DNA of 64,000 nucleotides from Parelaphostrongylus tenuis. Its lineage: Eukaryota > Nematoda > Chromadorea > Rhabditida > Metastrongylidae. Below, piece after piece: positions 42,084 to 52,687 of this stretch. The notes below the pieces were generated by a model. That model did not search any database. It had not been told where the DNA came from and saw only the letters and a program-made list of their open reading frames with translations. The DNA lies in assembly GCA_019055375.1 (NCBI GenBank), contig JAHQIW010003643.1:230012-294011 (forward strand), read 5' to 3'. How positions within the stretch are numbered: position 1 is the first letter of the stretch; every line of letters begins with the position of its first letter. The position numbers and the translations under genes were made by a program.

Positions 42084-45000
42084 GTGTAATTAGCAATATT
42101 TTTCTCCTAAATGTTTTTGGAGAAAGGTTTCCTATTGTTTTTGTAATGTGAGTGTTCGCTTTATATATCGAAACATTCCTCCATTATAAGTGTTTGGCAT
42201 ATCAAATTCTCTCCTTAATTCCTTTGTTTTCCTTATTTTCTTTTTTTTTTTAATGTTCAGGTCTTTCCGGAAATCTTATGTGGTAATGAATTATCGAATA
42301 TTCTCTTCACTACGGCGTCAAAGTGTAGTTATTGCGAGACAAATATTCTGAAGGTAGTTTATTCCAGGAGACGTGTTGCGGATCTCCGTGACCCAAACCA
42401 GAGAGACGACACCTCCTAGCTTGTCATGTGCTTATAAAATCAATTTGTCCTCTCTTCTTTGCTTCAGTCAAGGTTGTTTCTCTCGTGATTTGTTTTCTCT
42501 TTTGAAAAGTTCGTTCATTTTTTCTATAAACACTTCCAGTAAAAAGTATCTTCTTGCAAGCTGTCTTGTAGGCTTTTTATACGCCATCCAGAAAATAACG
42601 AATCTCGACAGAACCGTGATTACGCTCATAGTGAAGCACTTGCGGCCCTCAACGCAATGGATCGCATTTCTGAGAGGTTGGCGTTGCCCATAGGCTTTTT
42701 TGTAATCGATTGTTTCTTGTTCTCTTAGATCTAATACTTTGATATTACTGCTCCTTTAGTCTTGTATTTGAAACAAAAATGTTTCATGTATCTCCTCCTA
42801 GGTGAGAAAGGCGGACATGTCGTTCACATCTCAAGGTCGATTAGGGCCAGCTGATTAGCTGAACTGGATCAGTTCCAAGTGAGTTGAAATGGTTATCATT
42901 CTTAATTTATTCCTTCCTTTTTTAAAATGATAGTGTTGCAGAATCGAGTTTATCTAGAACCTGGCACTTATAAGGCACATATTCATCGTCCTGAATTGGA
43001 GGAGCTCCTTGAACGGATAGTTAGTGGATCAGCTGCAATCGCTGACTCAGGTTGTGTCCAAGCTTTGTATCACTTCAAATTTTCTTATTTTCAATCTGCA
43101 TCGCACACAATGAACTTCTCTCCTGTCAAATTTTGTACTTGTTCTGATTAATAACTAAATAACTTAGCGATTGAAATGACTCAATACGGATTTCAAGGTA
43201 ATACTCGGTCGGATCGCAAGCAGAAGATCGTTAACGAATGCAACAATCTCCGCCAGGCTCTGCAAGATCTTCTCGGAGAATACGAGAAAAGTGTATGGTG
43301 TATTTACAGTTTTTTTTTGCCAAGATTTTCTGCTGTTCATCTTGAATCGCTGCTGATTCTGTTTGTAGCGCTCATCAGTGGAATATTCTAGGCATAACTT
43401 CTGTTTTTCTGACTTGGGTATTCATATTATTCTTGAATTGTAGTGTGGCGGAGACAACACCGATGACGTGTAGACTTGGCAATGGTTCTTGTTGGGCGAA
43501 AAGCTAAAGATTTGCGGAGGTGTGCTTTTGAAAAACTTTTTTTATTCTGCTATGACTTTTATATGTTTTCTTCTAACTGAAATGTCTTTTGGAACTATCA
43601 GGAGTAGGGAGTAAAACTTTATTTCAAGGCATTTACGAACGAGCTGTCGTTGACCACGTCAGTGATGCTTTCTTGGACTTGAGCACTCCCTTGTTAATCC
43701 TTATTGATGCAGCAAAACGGCGAGATACCGACGCAACAACACAAGCTGGACAACTCTTTCTCGATCATGCCACCAAGCTAGTGGATGTAAATCTCTTTCA
43801 GTCGTACTATTTTGTTGTTCTGAAGTGGTGCGGCAGGATTTCCCGATGAATTTTTATGTAAAGTCAGAATTGTAGGTCGCTCACTTAGTATGTGAAATGT
43901 CGTCTGATATCGAAGGCGTTCGCATCATTCGATTCACGGCCAATCAGCTGAAGAACTTGGCGCCCCCAGTTATGTTTTCAATATTTGAAATAAATACAAT
44001 CTATATGACAATAATCGTATTTCCTTAACCAATACTTTTATAGGTAGTGAACGCTGCTCACCTGTTGTGCGCTCGTGGTGATAGTAAAGTAAGCGCAGAA
44101 AATATGGAAGTGTTCAGAGATATCTGGCAAGATAAGGTAAGTCTATTTTGATAACTGCCGTATGCGACCATCGTGCTCGTTCCTGTAGTTGGATTTTTAC
44201 CCTAAGTATTTGGTTACTTGAAAAATATCCAGTTTTTTCTTTGTAAGCCGATTACGGGGTTGTTATAGTGCAATTTGCTCTGAGAGCTTACGTTTCCGGC
44301 GGTTTCATCTTCTTCGGAACCTGGAAAGATTCGGTTACCTACAACCTATCCAAACGAGCACCTCATTACTTCAGCAGAAAGAAAATCTCCAAACGGAAAT
44401 TTCATTCTATCAAAAGAAAACGAGTTTTCAAAGGTTTAAAAAGGCTAGGGTTATTTTGAGGCTCTGAAAAAGGCGAAACCGCCTGGACGTCAGGTGTCAG
44501 AAAGGACCTCACTGTAACAACCTTATGTTTGGCTTACAAAGAAAAATTATGAATTGTTGAAGAATGTCTCGGCAGATAGACAGTCGGTCGTGGGAATTAA
44601 CTTCCTTCTTTTCTTCTTCTGCTCTTGCTGCAAGCTAAATGTCTTTGAAGAGCTGTTTTGGTCTGCTTAACCGTACTTTTGGAAAATACGGTTTGTTAGC
44701 AAAATAGGGTTGTGAGATAGTGCTCCTTTGGGAGTTGCAAGCTTGTGTTTTCACAAATGTGATGCTATCACTGTAGGACGAACACAGTGGCAACTAACGA
44801 TGACGACTACTATGATCAGCGGAAAAGCAATTATCTCTACTTTTTCTTCGGTCACACGTTCTCAGAAACACGTCTGATGATCATAAGCCGTATCAAATTA
44901 GTTTAACTTCCGACAATCTGATGTTCTATTTGATTAATCTGGATAGCGCTGGAGTCAATCAGTGTTGCTCTACGATTTTGTAAAAGACTTTCCGTGAACT

Positions 45001-48000
45001 TTTAAAGTCCTATACTCATGGAATCCATGGAATTCTATAGCCCCTGTCTTCTGAGGATAATTCGTAGCTTTTGGAGGTGGGACACTCTTTACGCGTGTTC
45101 AAATGACCATTTCTAAACACATTGGAATTGGGTTCAAACTCATCATTTGTGAGCATGCTCTCATTGTTTATGAATCTGATCGTCGCCTCGCATGTGAAAA
45201 TAGATCACTCGAACATCTCTTATCATTTCCTGAAACTTTGGTATAAGCTAGATCTGTAGATGACGTTATTCCTCAAAGCTTGCCATAGCCATCACATGAA
45301 CGCCGCAGCACGAGATATTGATGTCGGCTTCCTGTAGGTGCAGGTCAAAGACCGAGCTGTTCTTTAGTGTCTAATTAAAAAGAAGAAGAGTGATGGCCGA
45401 GTATCTAGTGAATGCTGAAACAGCAGTCGAAACAACGTGCGGAATGTTTAAGACCTCTGTTGGAGGTTGAATGCGAAAAAGTGAATCGAATGCAAGAAAT
45501 GCTGGATCCGCTCAGTAGAATGTGAAGAGGGATCGAGTACTAATTTGAAAAATAAGTAGTTGACATGAAGTATCAGGATTGCGTTCAAACTGTAATCTTC
45601 TTTTCTCAGACACGTCTACTGACTATGGCAATCGATTCTATCATGACACTCGATGATTTTCCTCGCTGTAAGTGAAGGCTCATATCGTTGAGGATGCCAT
45701 GACAGGTTTACAGGTGGGAGAATACTCTTTCCTTCTTTCTTTTTTATTTTCTTCCTTAGGGAGATTTTAGTGTTATAGTGATAGTTTTGCTGTTGACTTA
45801 TTTTTCATTTGCTACACTTTATACTGTGTTCGTTTGAGGCCATTCATGAAGGAGATGGCGATATGCTTGATCGAGCATCAGGTGCTATTCGTGGGAGATC
45901 GCTGCGTGTTAGTTCTTTGTCTTTATAATTCCTTCTATAAAATGTTCGCCACAGATCTCATGCTTCTTTTATTCTTCGTATTTACTTTAGGTTTGTTCAG
46001 CAGTAGAAACGCTGAAATGGATGCACTGCTGCCAAGCGCTTATACGGAAAGAGTAAAAATGGCAAACAGGAAGCTACGTGATGAAAGTGAGTTTTTGTGT
46101 GTTGTGGAATCATCTTTTGAAAAACTAAGCTATCTCTGGAAGTAAATTTTTGGCCAAGCTTATTTTCAATACTGATAGAATGGAAGGTTGAGTTTTTTTG
46201 ATAATATGAGGATTTTTTGTATTGTCAAGTAGTGCAAAGATTTTTAGTGCTCAGTCAATACGCCTTTCGAGCAGAAGCTGTTGTCACTCGTCTAGAAGCG
46301 TCTGGTTCTAATTCGACTCAGGAAGAGAGGTAGAAAGAAAGCAGTTTTTTGGTTATTGATGCAATCGATGAAATCAAAAATTCTTCAGCTTTTGTTGTTA
46401 TTCAAAATTATATTTGCGATGGCATAATAAAATACGCCATCCGTGTGTTGCAGTTGTATGAACCTAAGATTGGCCCTCTTGAGAGGAACTAATTATAGCG
46501 TCTATGGTGATCGCGGTGGAATTAGTATCGATGTTGTAGTTAGTAGCCACTTTTAGCGCAGCAAACTAATTTTGTGAGAGTTTTGTCCGATTTTTTCAGT
46601 TCAAAAAGTCCAAAAAGTGCCCATAAAGCGCCCAAGCTCCTTTCAACAATTGTTTTCAAAAGCCATTTTGAAGGCCCGCGTGTTTAGGGTTGAAAAGCTC
46701 AATCATGACTTTTACTGATCCGTTCTAATATAGGGATCGAGACTCAGATGAATTCATCAATGCCTGTACGCTAGTTCATGATGCCGTGAAGGAAATACGC
46801 AATGCTCTTCTAGTTAATCGACATCCGGAAGATGTTTGACTCGGACAATGAGTACGAGGATGACGGACAAACGAATGTCTTACGATAGTACCACTCGGGT
46901 ATCCATGAAATTCACAAGTTTTCTATTTTTTTTTTGTTACTCTTTGCCCATCTTTCGTCATTCCAGCTATGCATTTCTTTATGTGATGTTTTCCCCATCT
47001 GCAGTTACATTTCCTATATGTTATTTAGTGTTGGAAGTTCTTCAAGAGGCACTAAGTTTTACCGTATTTGTAGGTATCAGAAAGCGAAAACCAGCAGAAG
47101 ATTATGAGACGTTTTGCCCGAAGAGGAGAAGAAAAAGATCCAAGAGCAAATTGACGTATTCAAGGTTCGTCTGATACGTTCCTTATTTTCCGCATAATTT
47201 TCTTGTTTTAGGTTGAAAAAAAAGTCCTGGGCACTGTAGAAATTTGGAGATTTGTGCATAAATTTTGAAGAAAAAACATGATAAGTGTTCTTCATTATAA
47301 AGGCCATCGGTTTCTACGTCTTTCCGCCATGGGTCCGCCACTTGTATGAGAAACTTCAGGTTCGATTACCAACTTCGCGAGCACTTCGACGGTTCATTTT
47401 CCAAAAGCGGCCATCTAATTCGTTGTTTAAATTTGTTGGACGTCCTGAACGATGCTTGTTTTCGAGGTCAAATCTTCGACATTAAAGCGTTGAAAACGGC
47501 GTCCAGCAGCAGATTTGCTTGTTGTGTCTTCCTCTTAAACTTTGTTGATTTCATCGACTGTAGCTCACTGGGAATGACCCTTTCTCCCAAAGAGATGGCT
47601 CAGTAATACACGAAATTCGATTGTGTCGTTAGACAAGGCAGAGGCTTGTAGCAAAGTGAAAATAAAAACGAAAAATATCCAGCCTTCAGTGGGAGAAGCC
47701 GCATAAGAAACTGTATATTTCCGTGATATGCATGGGTGTTATCTCATGCTTATGAAGTCCCCCAGAACTTTCTTTCCAGCCGTAGTATATGAGTTGGTGA
47801 AAACTGTCGATGATTGGAAGAAACATCTTCAAGTGCACGTGTTTTTTAAGATCACTCAGACGAAGTTTTGAGAGAGAAGTAGCGAAATGGGATGAAAGTG
47901 GAAACGGACATTATTGTGCTCGCGAAGCATATGTGCATGATCATGACGGATATGACCGACTTTACGAGGTATGGAAAGAGGATATGATTTTATCTGAGAC

Positions 48001-51000
48001 CCACTATCCATATAATGTTATTAAGAATTTTTCAAAGAGAATAAGTCTTTAATATCAGCAACGCATTCACAACCACGCTCAACTTCTTGCTGGACTCGCT
48101 GTGATTCTTATAAAACTCATCGATCACAGTGCTTCTCACTTTGAAGGTTGAGCCTGATTTTCGTTTACCCAACTAGGGTTTTGTTAGGGTGACGCCTTGG
48201 TTCGGCTATTCCCAAAATTGCGAGAAGACTCTTCTCGACTAGCCTCATGCGATATTTATAAAAAAGACGAAATCCTCAAGCAGCAGCCGAAGCAGCACGT
48301 ATTCTATTCGTTGACATTTGTGGAGGATAATCACGAGAGAACGAATCAAATGCAAGAATTACTCGGATCCTACACAGTATATGTGGCGAAGGCTCAAACA
48401 GAAAATCTTTTCCTCTTTTTTCAAAAGAATTTCAATGCCTCTTTCATCTTATGTATGCTATATCTTCTCCTATGTTTTTCGGCGCATATACACACTGTGT
48501 GTGAAAAAGAACATTCGTACATTTGTACTGCTATCAACATTTAGTGAGCTTGTATACGTACTGTAGGATATCGTTTTTGTTCTGCTCACTTTTAGTCCAA
48601 GGAATGCTCAAATATCATTACAGTGGGTGAAATGAGAACACTACTATTTACTTGAGTGATGCTACACATTGCATGCTGTGCGAGGTCATCGATATAGAGG
48701 CATTTTTTGCGCTTTCCTCACTTACTGAAATGACTTCAGCAGCAGTTGTCTTTGCACGAAAATCGACATCAAAGCATTAACAACGAAGTCTGGTTGAAAA
48801 AGTTATTTTCCTTTCATCGGGATTTGTTGTGCAGGGGCCCTTTTTGCGGTCGTTGCATATTTTACATCAGAATTTTTGTAATCATTCGAAAGCCTGGATC
48901 TTCATCTATAAGTTTATATCCCTTTCGTGCATAGCCTTAGGGTGCTTAGGCTTAGGCATATCAGCGGTATTTGGCCATAACGAAATGAAAATGAAAAGCC
49001 TAAGCCCACAGAACGACAAAACAAAGTTCTTCTACATTCTTGATATGAAAAACCCAGGAATCTCGACGAAACGGCGAAAAAATCTTCAAATAAATAATTA
49101 AAATTACGCACGATAACTCGCGTTTGTGAGGAATGCAGTCTCATTCTCACTGCTACTACGCAGAAGAAGACATTCACGGGAAAAAATAATTACATTGTCA
49201 AGATCATCGGAAATTTAAGAATTTCTGATAGTTACTGAAAGTGTACGGGAAAGACCTCTGTCCATTAAAAGAAGGCTCTTCTGCAAAAAATGCTCTCTGA
49301 TAATAGAAAAGTGCTGGGAAAAACTCCTTAGCACCAAAATAAACTATTGGAAAGAAGATCACTTCCATAGAATCTCTACCGGCCATTCCATCCCTCCTAA
49401 GAGATGACCACTACAGGGTCATACTGTTGCGAGTTTTATCAATCCATGACTTCTAGGGGTCATGGTCCGCTAAAAACAACGATGGACGTTTATCGCGCAG
49501 CCCAAGAAATATCTGTGGATGGTTCGAAGGTCGGTATAGTTATTGTATCTAAGAACATATAAGTAACTATATTGTTTTTTTGTTCTAACTCTAATAATCT
49601 TTTGGCACATTGCATTTCTTTTGTTCATCGATCCTTTAAATTGTTTATTTTCCACATTTTTGTAGCTAAATGCGTTAGCTAAGCAAATTGGCGATGAAGT
49701 GTCGACTCGAATACCAAGGCTGATTTATTCGCATACCTGTCACGAATCACATTGTATTGTCAACAACTTAACATCTGCAGTAAGGTTTGTATCCCGCATT
49801 TCGAACTATTCACTCATATCCCTCATCTATCTGTCATTCCAACAATTTTGAGAATTCTTTTTCGACACTAATAGATGAAATTATGAATTGAAAGGCTTAT
49901 CTGTATCGTTGCAGGTGAAAGCCGACGTCCAACAAATCGGAAATGATGTTGTAGTGTCTGGTTTAGAATCAGCCATGTCTTTAATTCAGACAGCAAGAAA
50001 TTTACTCGGTGCTGTAGTTTTTAACTGTCAAAGCGGCATATATAGCTAGTACGAAAGTGAGTAGAATTTTTCTGATGCATGTTTATTTCGGTTAATTTTG
50101 TTAAAGTAGCACAGGAAACAAGCGGTCTTGGTTTCTTTTTGGTTATCTTCAGACAAACGAAACAAACGACCTTTTCTGCTGAGCAGGAACTTTCCATAAA
50201 GGTGTTAGTAATTATTCGAAAGCTTAAATCTCTGGCTATTGTGGCTACGCGCTCCTTTTTTGGCAAGACCCTTCTATGAAGCTGTAGCATTCAAAATGAG
50301 TGATACCGTTCCTTTTAAGTGTTTTCTTGAAACTACGCTCAGGTTTTTCTTTTTTAAAAGTAAAATAAAATTGTTTCGCACACCCATCGCGCGCCTTCAT
50401 TTTTATCACGCGTATTCGCTAGTAGCACGAAAAGCACGTGAAATGTGTAAAAGAATCTTGTAGTACACCCGTTTTATTTGGATTCTTTCATAGCAGAGAA
50501 AAAAAATCCAAATGAAATAACGAAAATCGCACTTCACGCGTGATCCTAGGCGCCAACGATTGATTGTGGTGTTGAAATCGCGAGCAGTCTCACGTCTCCC
50601 ATCCCACAGTCCGTGAATTGGCCAAGAAATAAATGCTGGCGTATGTGAATCAATCCTGTTTTCCCTGCTGCACTGCTGAGGCAGTCTTTCCATAAAAGAG
50701 CACAGCGTTGGAATCGTTAAATCTGATGATTGATTGATTACTAATAGTCTAGAGGAATCGCTCTGTTGTGCGAGAAATATGCATGTATGAAACATAGATA
50801 TTTTCTTTCTGTTACAGCGCTGTTTAAAAGCTTTTTTAGAAAGCAAACACATTTTTGAATTCTTCGAGACTTGAGCTCTCGAAAGATTGCTTGCTAGTAG
50901 TCTAAGAAGAGAGCTTTGTTCCAAAGAAATATAAGCGAAAGGAAAAAAGAAGGTTTGCATGTGGAACATAATCTTATTTTGAGTGCTGCAGTATAAAAAA

Positions 51001-52216
51001 GGCTTTTTTTTCAGAAATCGGCCTCGTAATGCATTAGCCAGAGATTTAGGCTTTCGAATAATTACCAATACTCTTATGAAAAGTTGTGGTCCAGCGAATG
51101 AGATTGTTTTTTTCTTTTGCCCCCATGATAACCGAAAAGAACCCTATTTCTCTAAGCAGTTGCTCTGATGTTGGACTAGTTGATGAAGTAGGCATATAGA
51201 GTGCAATTGTTGTAGCGCTGTTTTTCTTAGGTTGTTTACATACGCATTGTTTTTTTATTGGATACTTAACTTTATCGACTCAACAATCTTTCTCTTACTT
51301 GTTCCTTGATCCCTACGATACACACGAAACACTTATTGAAATTGAAATATAGTGTGCTCAAAGCGAACGTGCTCGTATAGAGGAGGCCATGGCGGTGTGT
51401 GCTACTCCTTTTTTCCATTATGATGACGGTAAGCCATAGAAACAGTGTTGGAGATCGGTTTTCGTGGTGTCACTGGTGTACATTTGTGTTTATAATAGAA
51501 GGCATGCCTAGCTCTATACTCGTTGATCCTACGGCCACCACGTCTTACCGGCTCATTTGCACGTTTGGCTAGTCCGCTGAGACTATCATTATTGGTTTCA
51601 ATTTTTCATGCAGTGGTTGATTTTTAGCATGGTTTTTGTTTGTAATGGTGAAAGAGTTTTGATATAGGCGCAATTTCATTCTACAGCTGAGGTTTTGGCA
51701 GACGTGCTATCTCAAGGTGAACTTACTATGCCTTAAAAAAAGAATAGCGGTCGATAATACAGTACATCACGTGGAAAGAAAGCGTATGAATTAACTACCA
51801 AACCACGTTTGGAGTGGGTTTTTTGTCCAGCTCGTGAATTCCATTTTTTTTTTCTTTGTAGAAAGTATGCTTAGAAGGTTTGTGATATGTCTGAAAGGGG
51901 CTCGAAAAAAAAAAAAGACTACAACAGTACCCTTGTCTATGAGTGGATCTCCTTTATTTTGAATCCTATAAACGTTTGCAGTGTTATTTGTGTAGTGGTA
52001 CAAAACTATTGAATATTTACTTATCTGTGCACGCTAACCTTATCTGTCTTTCAGTTTCGTCGTCATAATTCAAAAGCACCGTATGTGCAATGGCGCATGG
52101 CGCCACCAATGAAACAGCCGTTGGTTCCAGTGCAGAAGAAGCACGGTGTGATTCGACGAGCCAGTGAAAGACGCCCTATGGCCCCAGCTCGTGCTCTTGC
52201 TGAGTTCGTGCAGTGA
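36937..52216 (+). CDS. hmp-1: Alpha-catenin (HMP-1 orthologue), cadherin-actin linker
   Basis: The whole alpha-catenin chain can be read in 25 exons: 36937-37029, 39578-39765, 41270-41367, 41725-41793, 41971-42083, 42368-42472, 42572-42675, 42807-42878, 42942-43050, 43198-43292, 43444-43519, 43629-43786, 43876-43968, 44044-44136, 45610-45713, 45839-45907, 45991-46086, 46230-46329, 46734-46898, 47074-47164, 47851-47968, 49457-49529, 49666-49784, 49915-50056 and 52055-52216 (TGA). They total about 2.7 kb, 900 residues, the normal length. Alpha-catenin binds beta-catenin (HMP-2) through its N-terminus and F-actin through its C-terminus at adherens junctions. The start is the ATG 14 bp after a TTTCTCAG acceptor that could be an SL trans-splice site. 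About 16 single-base frameshifts interrupt the exons while splice sites are intact. The last exon, ending in ALAEFVQ, identifies alpha-catenin rather than vinculin. Confidence 0.92.
37150..37760 (+). mobile_element. Mariner-derived non-autonomous element with HTH remnant
   Basis: Inverted ends of roughly 100 bp: TTTCATAAGTTTTGACACTCGAG at left against CCCGAAAGCCAAAACTTGCGG at right, and CATTTTCTTGTGAGTATTT against ATGCTCACAGGAAAATAAA. Inside, the plus strand reads [20 protein letters not shown] and, after a stop, RFKAEE and DQSRSGRP, like the N-terminal HTH and linker of mariner transposases. An inner palindrome (GAAATGCTGGTGAAGCGACGCGCAAGATTAATGG and AATCTTGCGCGCCGCTTCACTAGCATTTTCCC) surrounds this. 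The catalytic part is absent. A sister copy is at 52688-53530. Confidence 0.75.
37765..38010 (-). repeat. tRNA-derived repeat, family C, copy 1
   Basis: Minus strand reads GGCACTCTCTGAGTGGTTAGTGATGC (A box) and GGGTTTGATCCGCTAAC (B box), with the shared tail GATCCCAGTACTTCTAGCATTC on plus and a GAGGATAGCCAGGATGAGGCGG middle. Two related copies at 39020-39265 and 41395-41645 keep the same order. Confidence 0.65.
38222..38402. repeat. AT-rich microsatellite in hmp-1 intron
   Basis: TATATATATA runs alternate with TATACATATATACGTATA words over 180 bp. Y/I-rich frames on both strands are artefacts. Confidence 0.9.
38485..38648. mobile_element. Palindromic element PB, copy 2
   Basis: GCTTAACCTTTTCGTGACCATGGATCCAACTCT at left pairs with AACGTTGGTTCCATGATCCCGAAAACGTTAAC at right; CCCCCAGAGTGTTGCG and the inner GTTGACGTAACAGCCAGGGGTT also correspond. 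Same ends as the copy at 33165-33310. Confidence 0.7.
39015..39265 (-). repeat. tRNA-derived repeat, family C, copy 2
   Basis: Minus strand begins GAGGCACCGTGGCCGAGTGGTTGTGATGC (A box TGGCCGAGTGG). On plus the body has GACCCAGTACTTCTAGCATTTGATTCG and CTTGAGGATAGCCTGGCTGTGGCG as in copy 1. The B box region (CTCTACACGCGTCGCG) is degraded. Confidence 0.65.
39925..40222 (+). repeat. tRNA-derived SINE, family A, copy 10 (in hmp-1 intron)
   Basis: Near-complete: AGCGCATGTGGAGCAGTGG, TGCGTCGCACATGAGG, TTCCATCTCGCGCTCATGG, CCTCCGGGGTCGGTAAATTTG, GGTTCAGCGGGAGCCCACC, CCAGATATGCATTCAATCACC, GCGCATCCCTCGGGGATTG and GCCGAGAGCTTTATCC. Confidence 0.9.
40237..40453. repeat. Inverted repeat with 48-bp arms
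   Basis: GTGATTTTCTTTGCTTCAGC and ACACACGAGGTTTTTAATACAAG at 40237-40282 pair with CTTGTATTGAAAACCTCGTGTGTG and CTGAAGCAAAGAAAATCACGG at 40408-40453. The 120-bp loop contains CTGCCGAAACGTTAGACGAGG, a word also found near 15630-15645. It begins 15 bp after the end of a SINE copy. Confidence 0.8.
40850..41195. repeat. Foldback family FB1 copy in hmp-1 intron
   Basis: Left: AAGTCTAAGACCACGCTCAAATTTC, TTATTTGAGCCAACTTGTCGTGTGGTC, CAGCCCGATACACGTTTTAGG. Right: ACGAGAACACGTGTATCGGCTG, CAGACCACATGACAAGTTGGCTCAAATAAT. It ends just before exon 3. Confidence 0.75.
41395..41645 (-). repeat. tRNA-derived repeat, family C, copy 3 (in hmp-1 intron)
   Basis: On plus: GGATCCCAGTACTTCTAACATTTGATTCG, then AAATTCCAGAGGGCATTCG, and GAGCATCATACCACTCGAGCC, whose complement GGCTCGAGTGGTATGATGC has the A-box form of copies 1 and 2. 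It occupies the short intron between exons 3 and 4. Confidence 0.6.
42368..44136 (+). CDS. hmp-1: hmp-1 exons 6-14: first half of the vinculin-like M region
   Basis: Residues follow human alpha-E-catenin in order: [12 protein letters not shown] then [64 protein letters not shown] then [36 protein letters not shown] then [31 protein letters not shown] then [38 protein letters not shown] then [11 protein letters not shown], and [20 protein letters not shown]. This contains the [14 protein letters not shown] signature and the [10 protein letters not shown] helix found in all alpha-catenins. Single-base shifts are inferred near 42412, 42575, 42855, 43470 and 43631. Confidence 0.88.
44140..45605. 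other. hmp-1 intron 14, no recognised feature
   Basis: About 1.5 kb between exons 44044-44136 and 45610-45713. The 63-codon frame at 44268-44459 is rich in K/R and F with no family resemblance. I see no repeat from the families listed here. Confidence 0.4.
45610..47164 (+). CDS. hmp-1: hmp-1 exons 15-20: second half of the M region and linker
   Basis: Exon 15 reads [17 protein letters not shown] and, across two base shifts, AVSE and [11 protein letters not shown]. Exon 16 reads [15 protein letters not shown] (human GLDRTAGAIRGRAARV). Exon 17 gives [26 protein letters not shown]. Exon 18 gives [13 protein letters not shown]. Exon 19 gives [20 protein letters not shown] (human ENEFIDASRLVYDGIRDIRK), HPEDV and [10 protein letters not shown], the acidic linker. 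Exon 20 gives [14 protein letters not shown] and [17 protein letters not shown] (human QLPQEQKAKIAEQVASF). Shifts occur near 45661, 45677, 46010, 46836, 46878 and 47113; most are at CC, GG, TTT or TTTT runs. Confidence 0.87.
47851..52216 (+). CDS. hmp-1: hmp-1 exons 21-25: C-terminal F-actin-binding domain
   Basis: Exon 21 (47851-47968) reads [17 protein letters not shown] and [20 protein letters not shown], the strongly conserved human VSKWDDSGNDIIVLAKQMCM block. Exon 22 reads [19 protein letters not shown]. Exon 23 reads [11 protein letters not shown], then [20 protein letters not shown] and QLNICSK. Exon 24 reads [35 protein letters not shown] and, after one base, [11 protein letters not shown]. 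Exon 25 reads [34 protein letters not shown] and stops at 52214-52216. Shifts are inferred near 47868, 47906, 49702 and 50020. The 1.5- and 2-kb introns hold foldback repeats. Confidence 0.92.
48770..49350. repeat. FB2-related repeat in hmp-1 intron
   Basis: GTAATCATTCGAAAGCCTGGATC, AAATGAAAATGAAAAGCC, AAAACCCAGGAATCTCGACG, CACGATAACTCGCGTTTGTG and TTAAGAATTTCTGATAGTTACTGAAAGTG correspond to FB2 arm blocks, and to the repeat at 8130-8480. It fills the intron between exons 47968 and 49457. Confidence 0.55.
50125..51145. mobile_element. Foldback element FB2 in hmp-1 intron
   Basis: Left: TTGGTTATCTTCAGACAAACG, TGAGCAGGAACTTTCCATAAAGGTGTTAGTAATTATTCGAAAGC. Right: GCTTTCGAATAATTACCAATACTCTTATGAAAAGTTGTGGTCCAGCG and CCCCCATGATAACCGAAAAG. 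The centre (50500-50660) has AAATGAAATAACG, CACTTCACGCGTGATCC. The 220-codon minus frame across it is non-repetitive but has no family resemblance. Confidence 0.75.
51353..51394 (+). CDS. Possible 42-nt in-phase cassette exon of hmp-1
   Basis: Between the last two sure exons, both of which join in phase 0, a 42-nt segment bounded by AATATAG and GTGTGT reads [14 protein letters not shown] without a stop and is itself in phase 0. Its charged helical character would fit the alpha-catenin C-terminal region, but vertebrate alpha-E-catenin has no obvious counterpart. It may be alternative or spurious. Confidence 0.3.
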
Positions 52217-52685
52217 ACAGATATCCTTAGGATATGCTGTGGTCATGCCAGAGTTTAATTACGACTGCTTGAGCTACTGCCTTATTTGAGGGAATGGAGC
52301 AAAAAGATAATACATATTACTAACCGAACCAGTAATGAGGGCCGTTAAGGATCTCGTTGATTGGTCTACTATTTGTCAAATCATTTATAGTTCAGAAAAG
52401 TGTATACTAATTCATGATATTATGTCATAGATAAATCATATAGAACATTCACTAAGTTTAAGCATATCATACGAATGCATTTTCATTTCAGAAGTGATCA
52501 TACCGACTTCCAAGTAATACTTAAACTCATAAATTGATGTATCATGCATTCCATTTGTTGATAGTATTTTGTTTTAAAATATCCTAACCTGATTTGAAAT
52601 TTGCACTTTGATATCTCACACAGATCATACTTTTTCATATCATAAGTCCTTTGGCACAAATGTAGCGCTCAGTGATTTAATAGTG
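52217..52685. other. hmp-1 3' flank
   Basis: AT-rich (TAATACATATTAC, GATAAATCAT) sequence following the alpha-catenin stop codon. It presumably holds the 3' UTR; no canonical AATAAA is seen within the first 200 bases. No further gene seen before the mariner-derived element. Confidence 0.5.
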
Positions 52686-52687
52686 GA

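Noticed and set aside
42263..42358. Open frame [16 protein letters not shown] bounded by AG and GTAG, looking like an hmp-1 exon
   Set aside because: The phase does not fit the preceding exon (42083, phase 2), while the exon at 42368 fits in phase and homology. It is taken as intronic.
44268..44459. 63-codon frame in hmp-1 intron
   Set aside because: No homology and no splice fit to adjacent exons.
47346..47606. 86-codon frame between hmp-1 exons 47074-47164 and 47851-47968
   Set aside because: The two flanking exons join directly with exact homology ([10 protein letters not shown]), leaving no room for extra protein.
50406..51068. 220-codon minus-strand frame in an hmp-1 intron
   Set aside because: It lies wholly inside the FB2 foldback element, on sequence shared with non-coding copies, and has no family resemblance.
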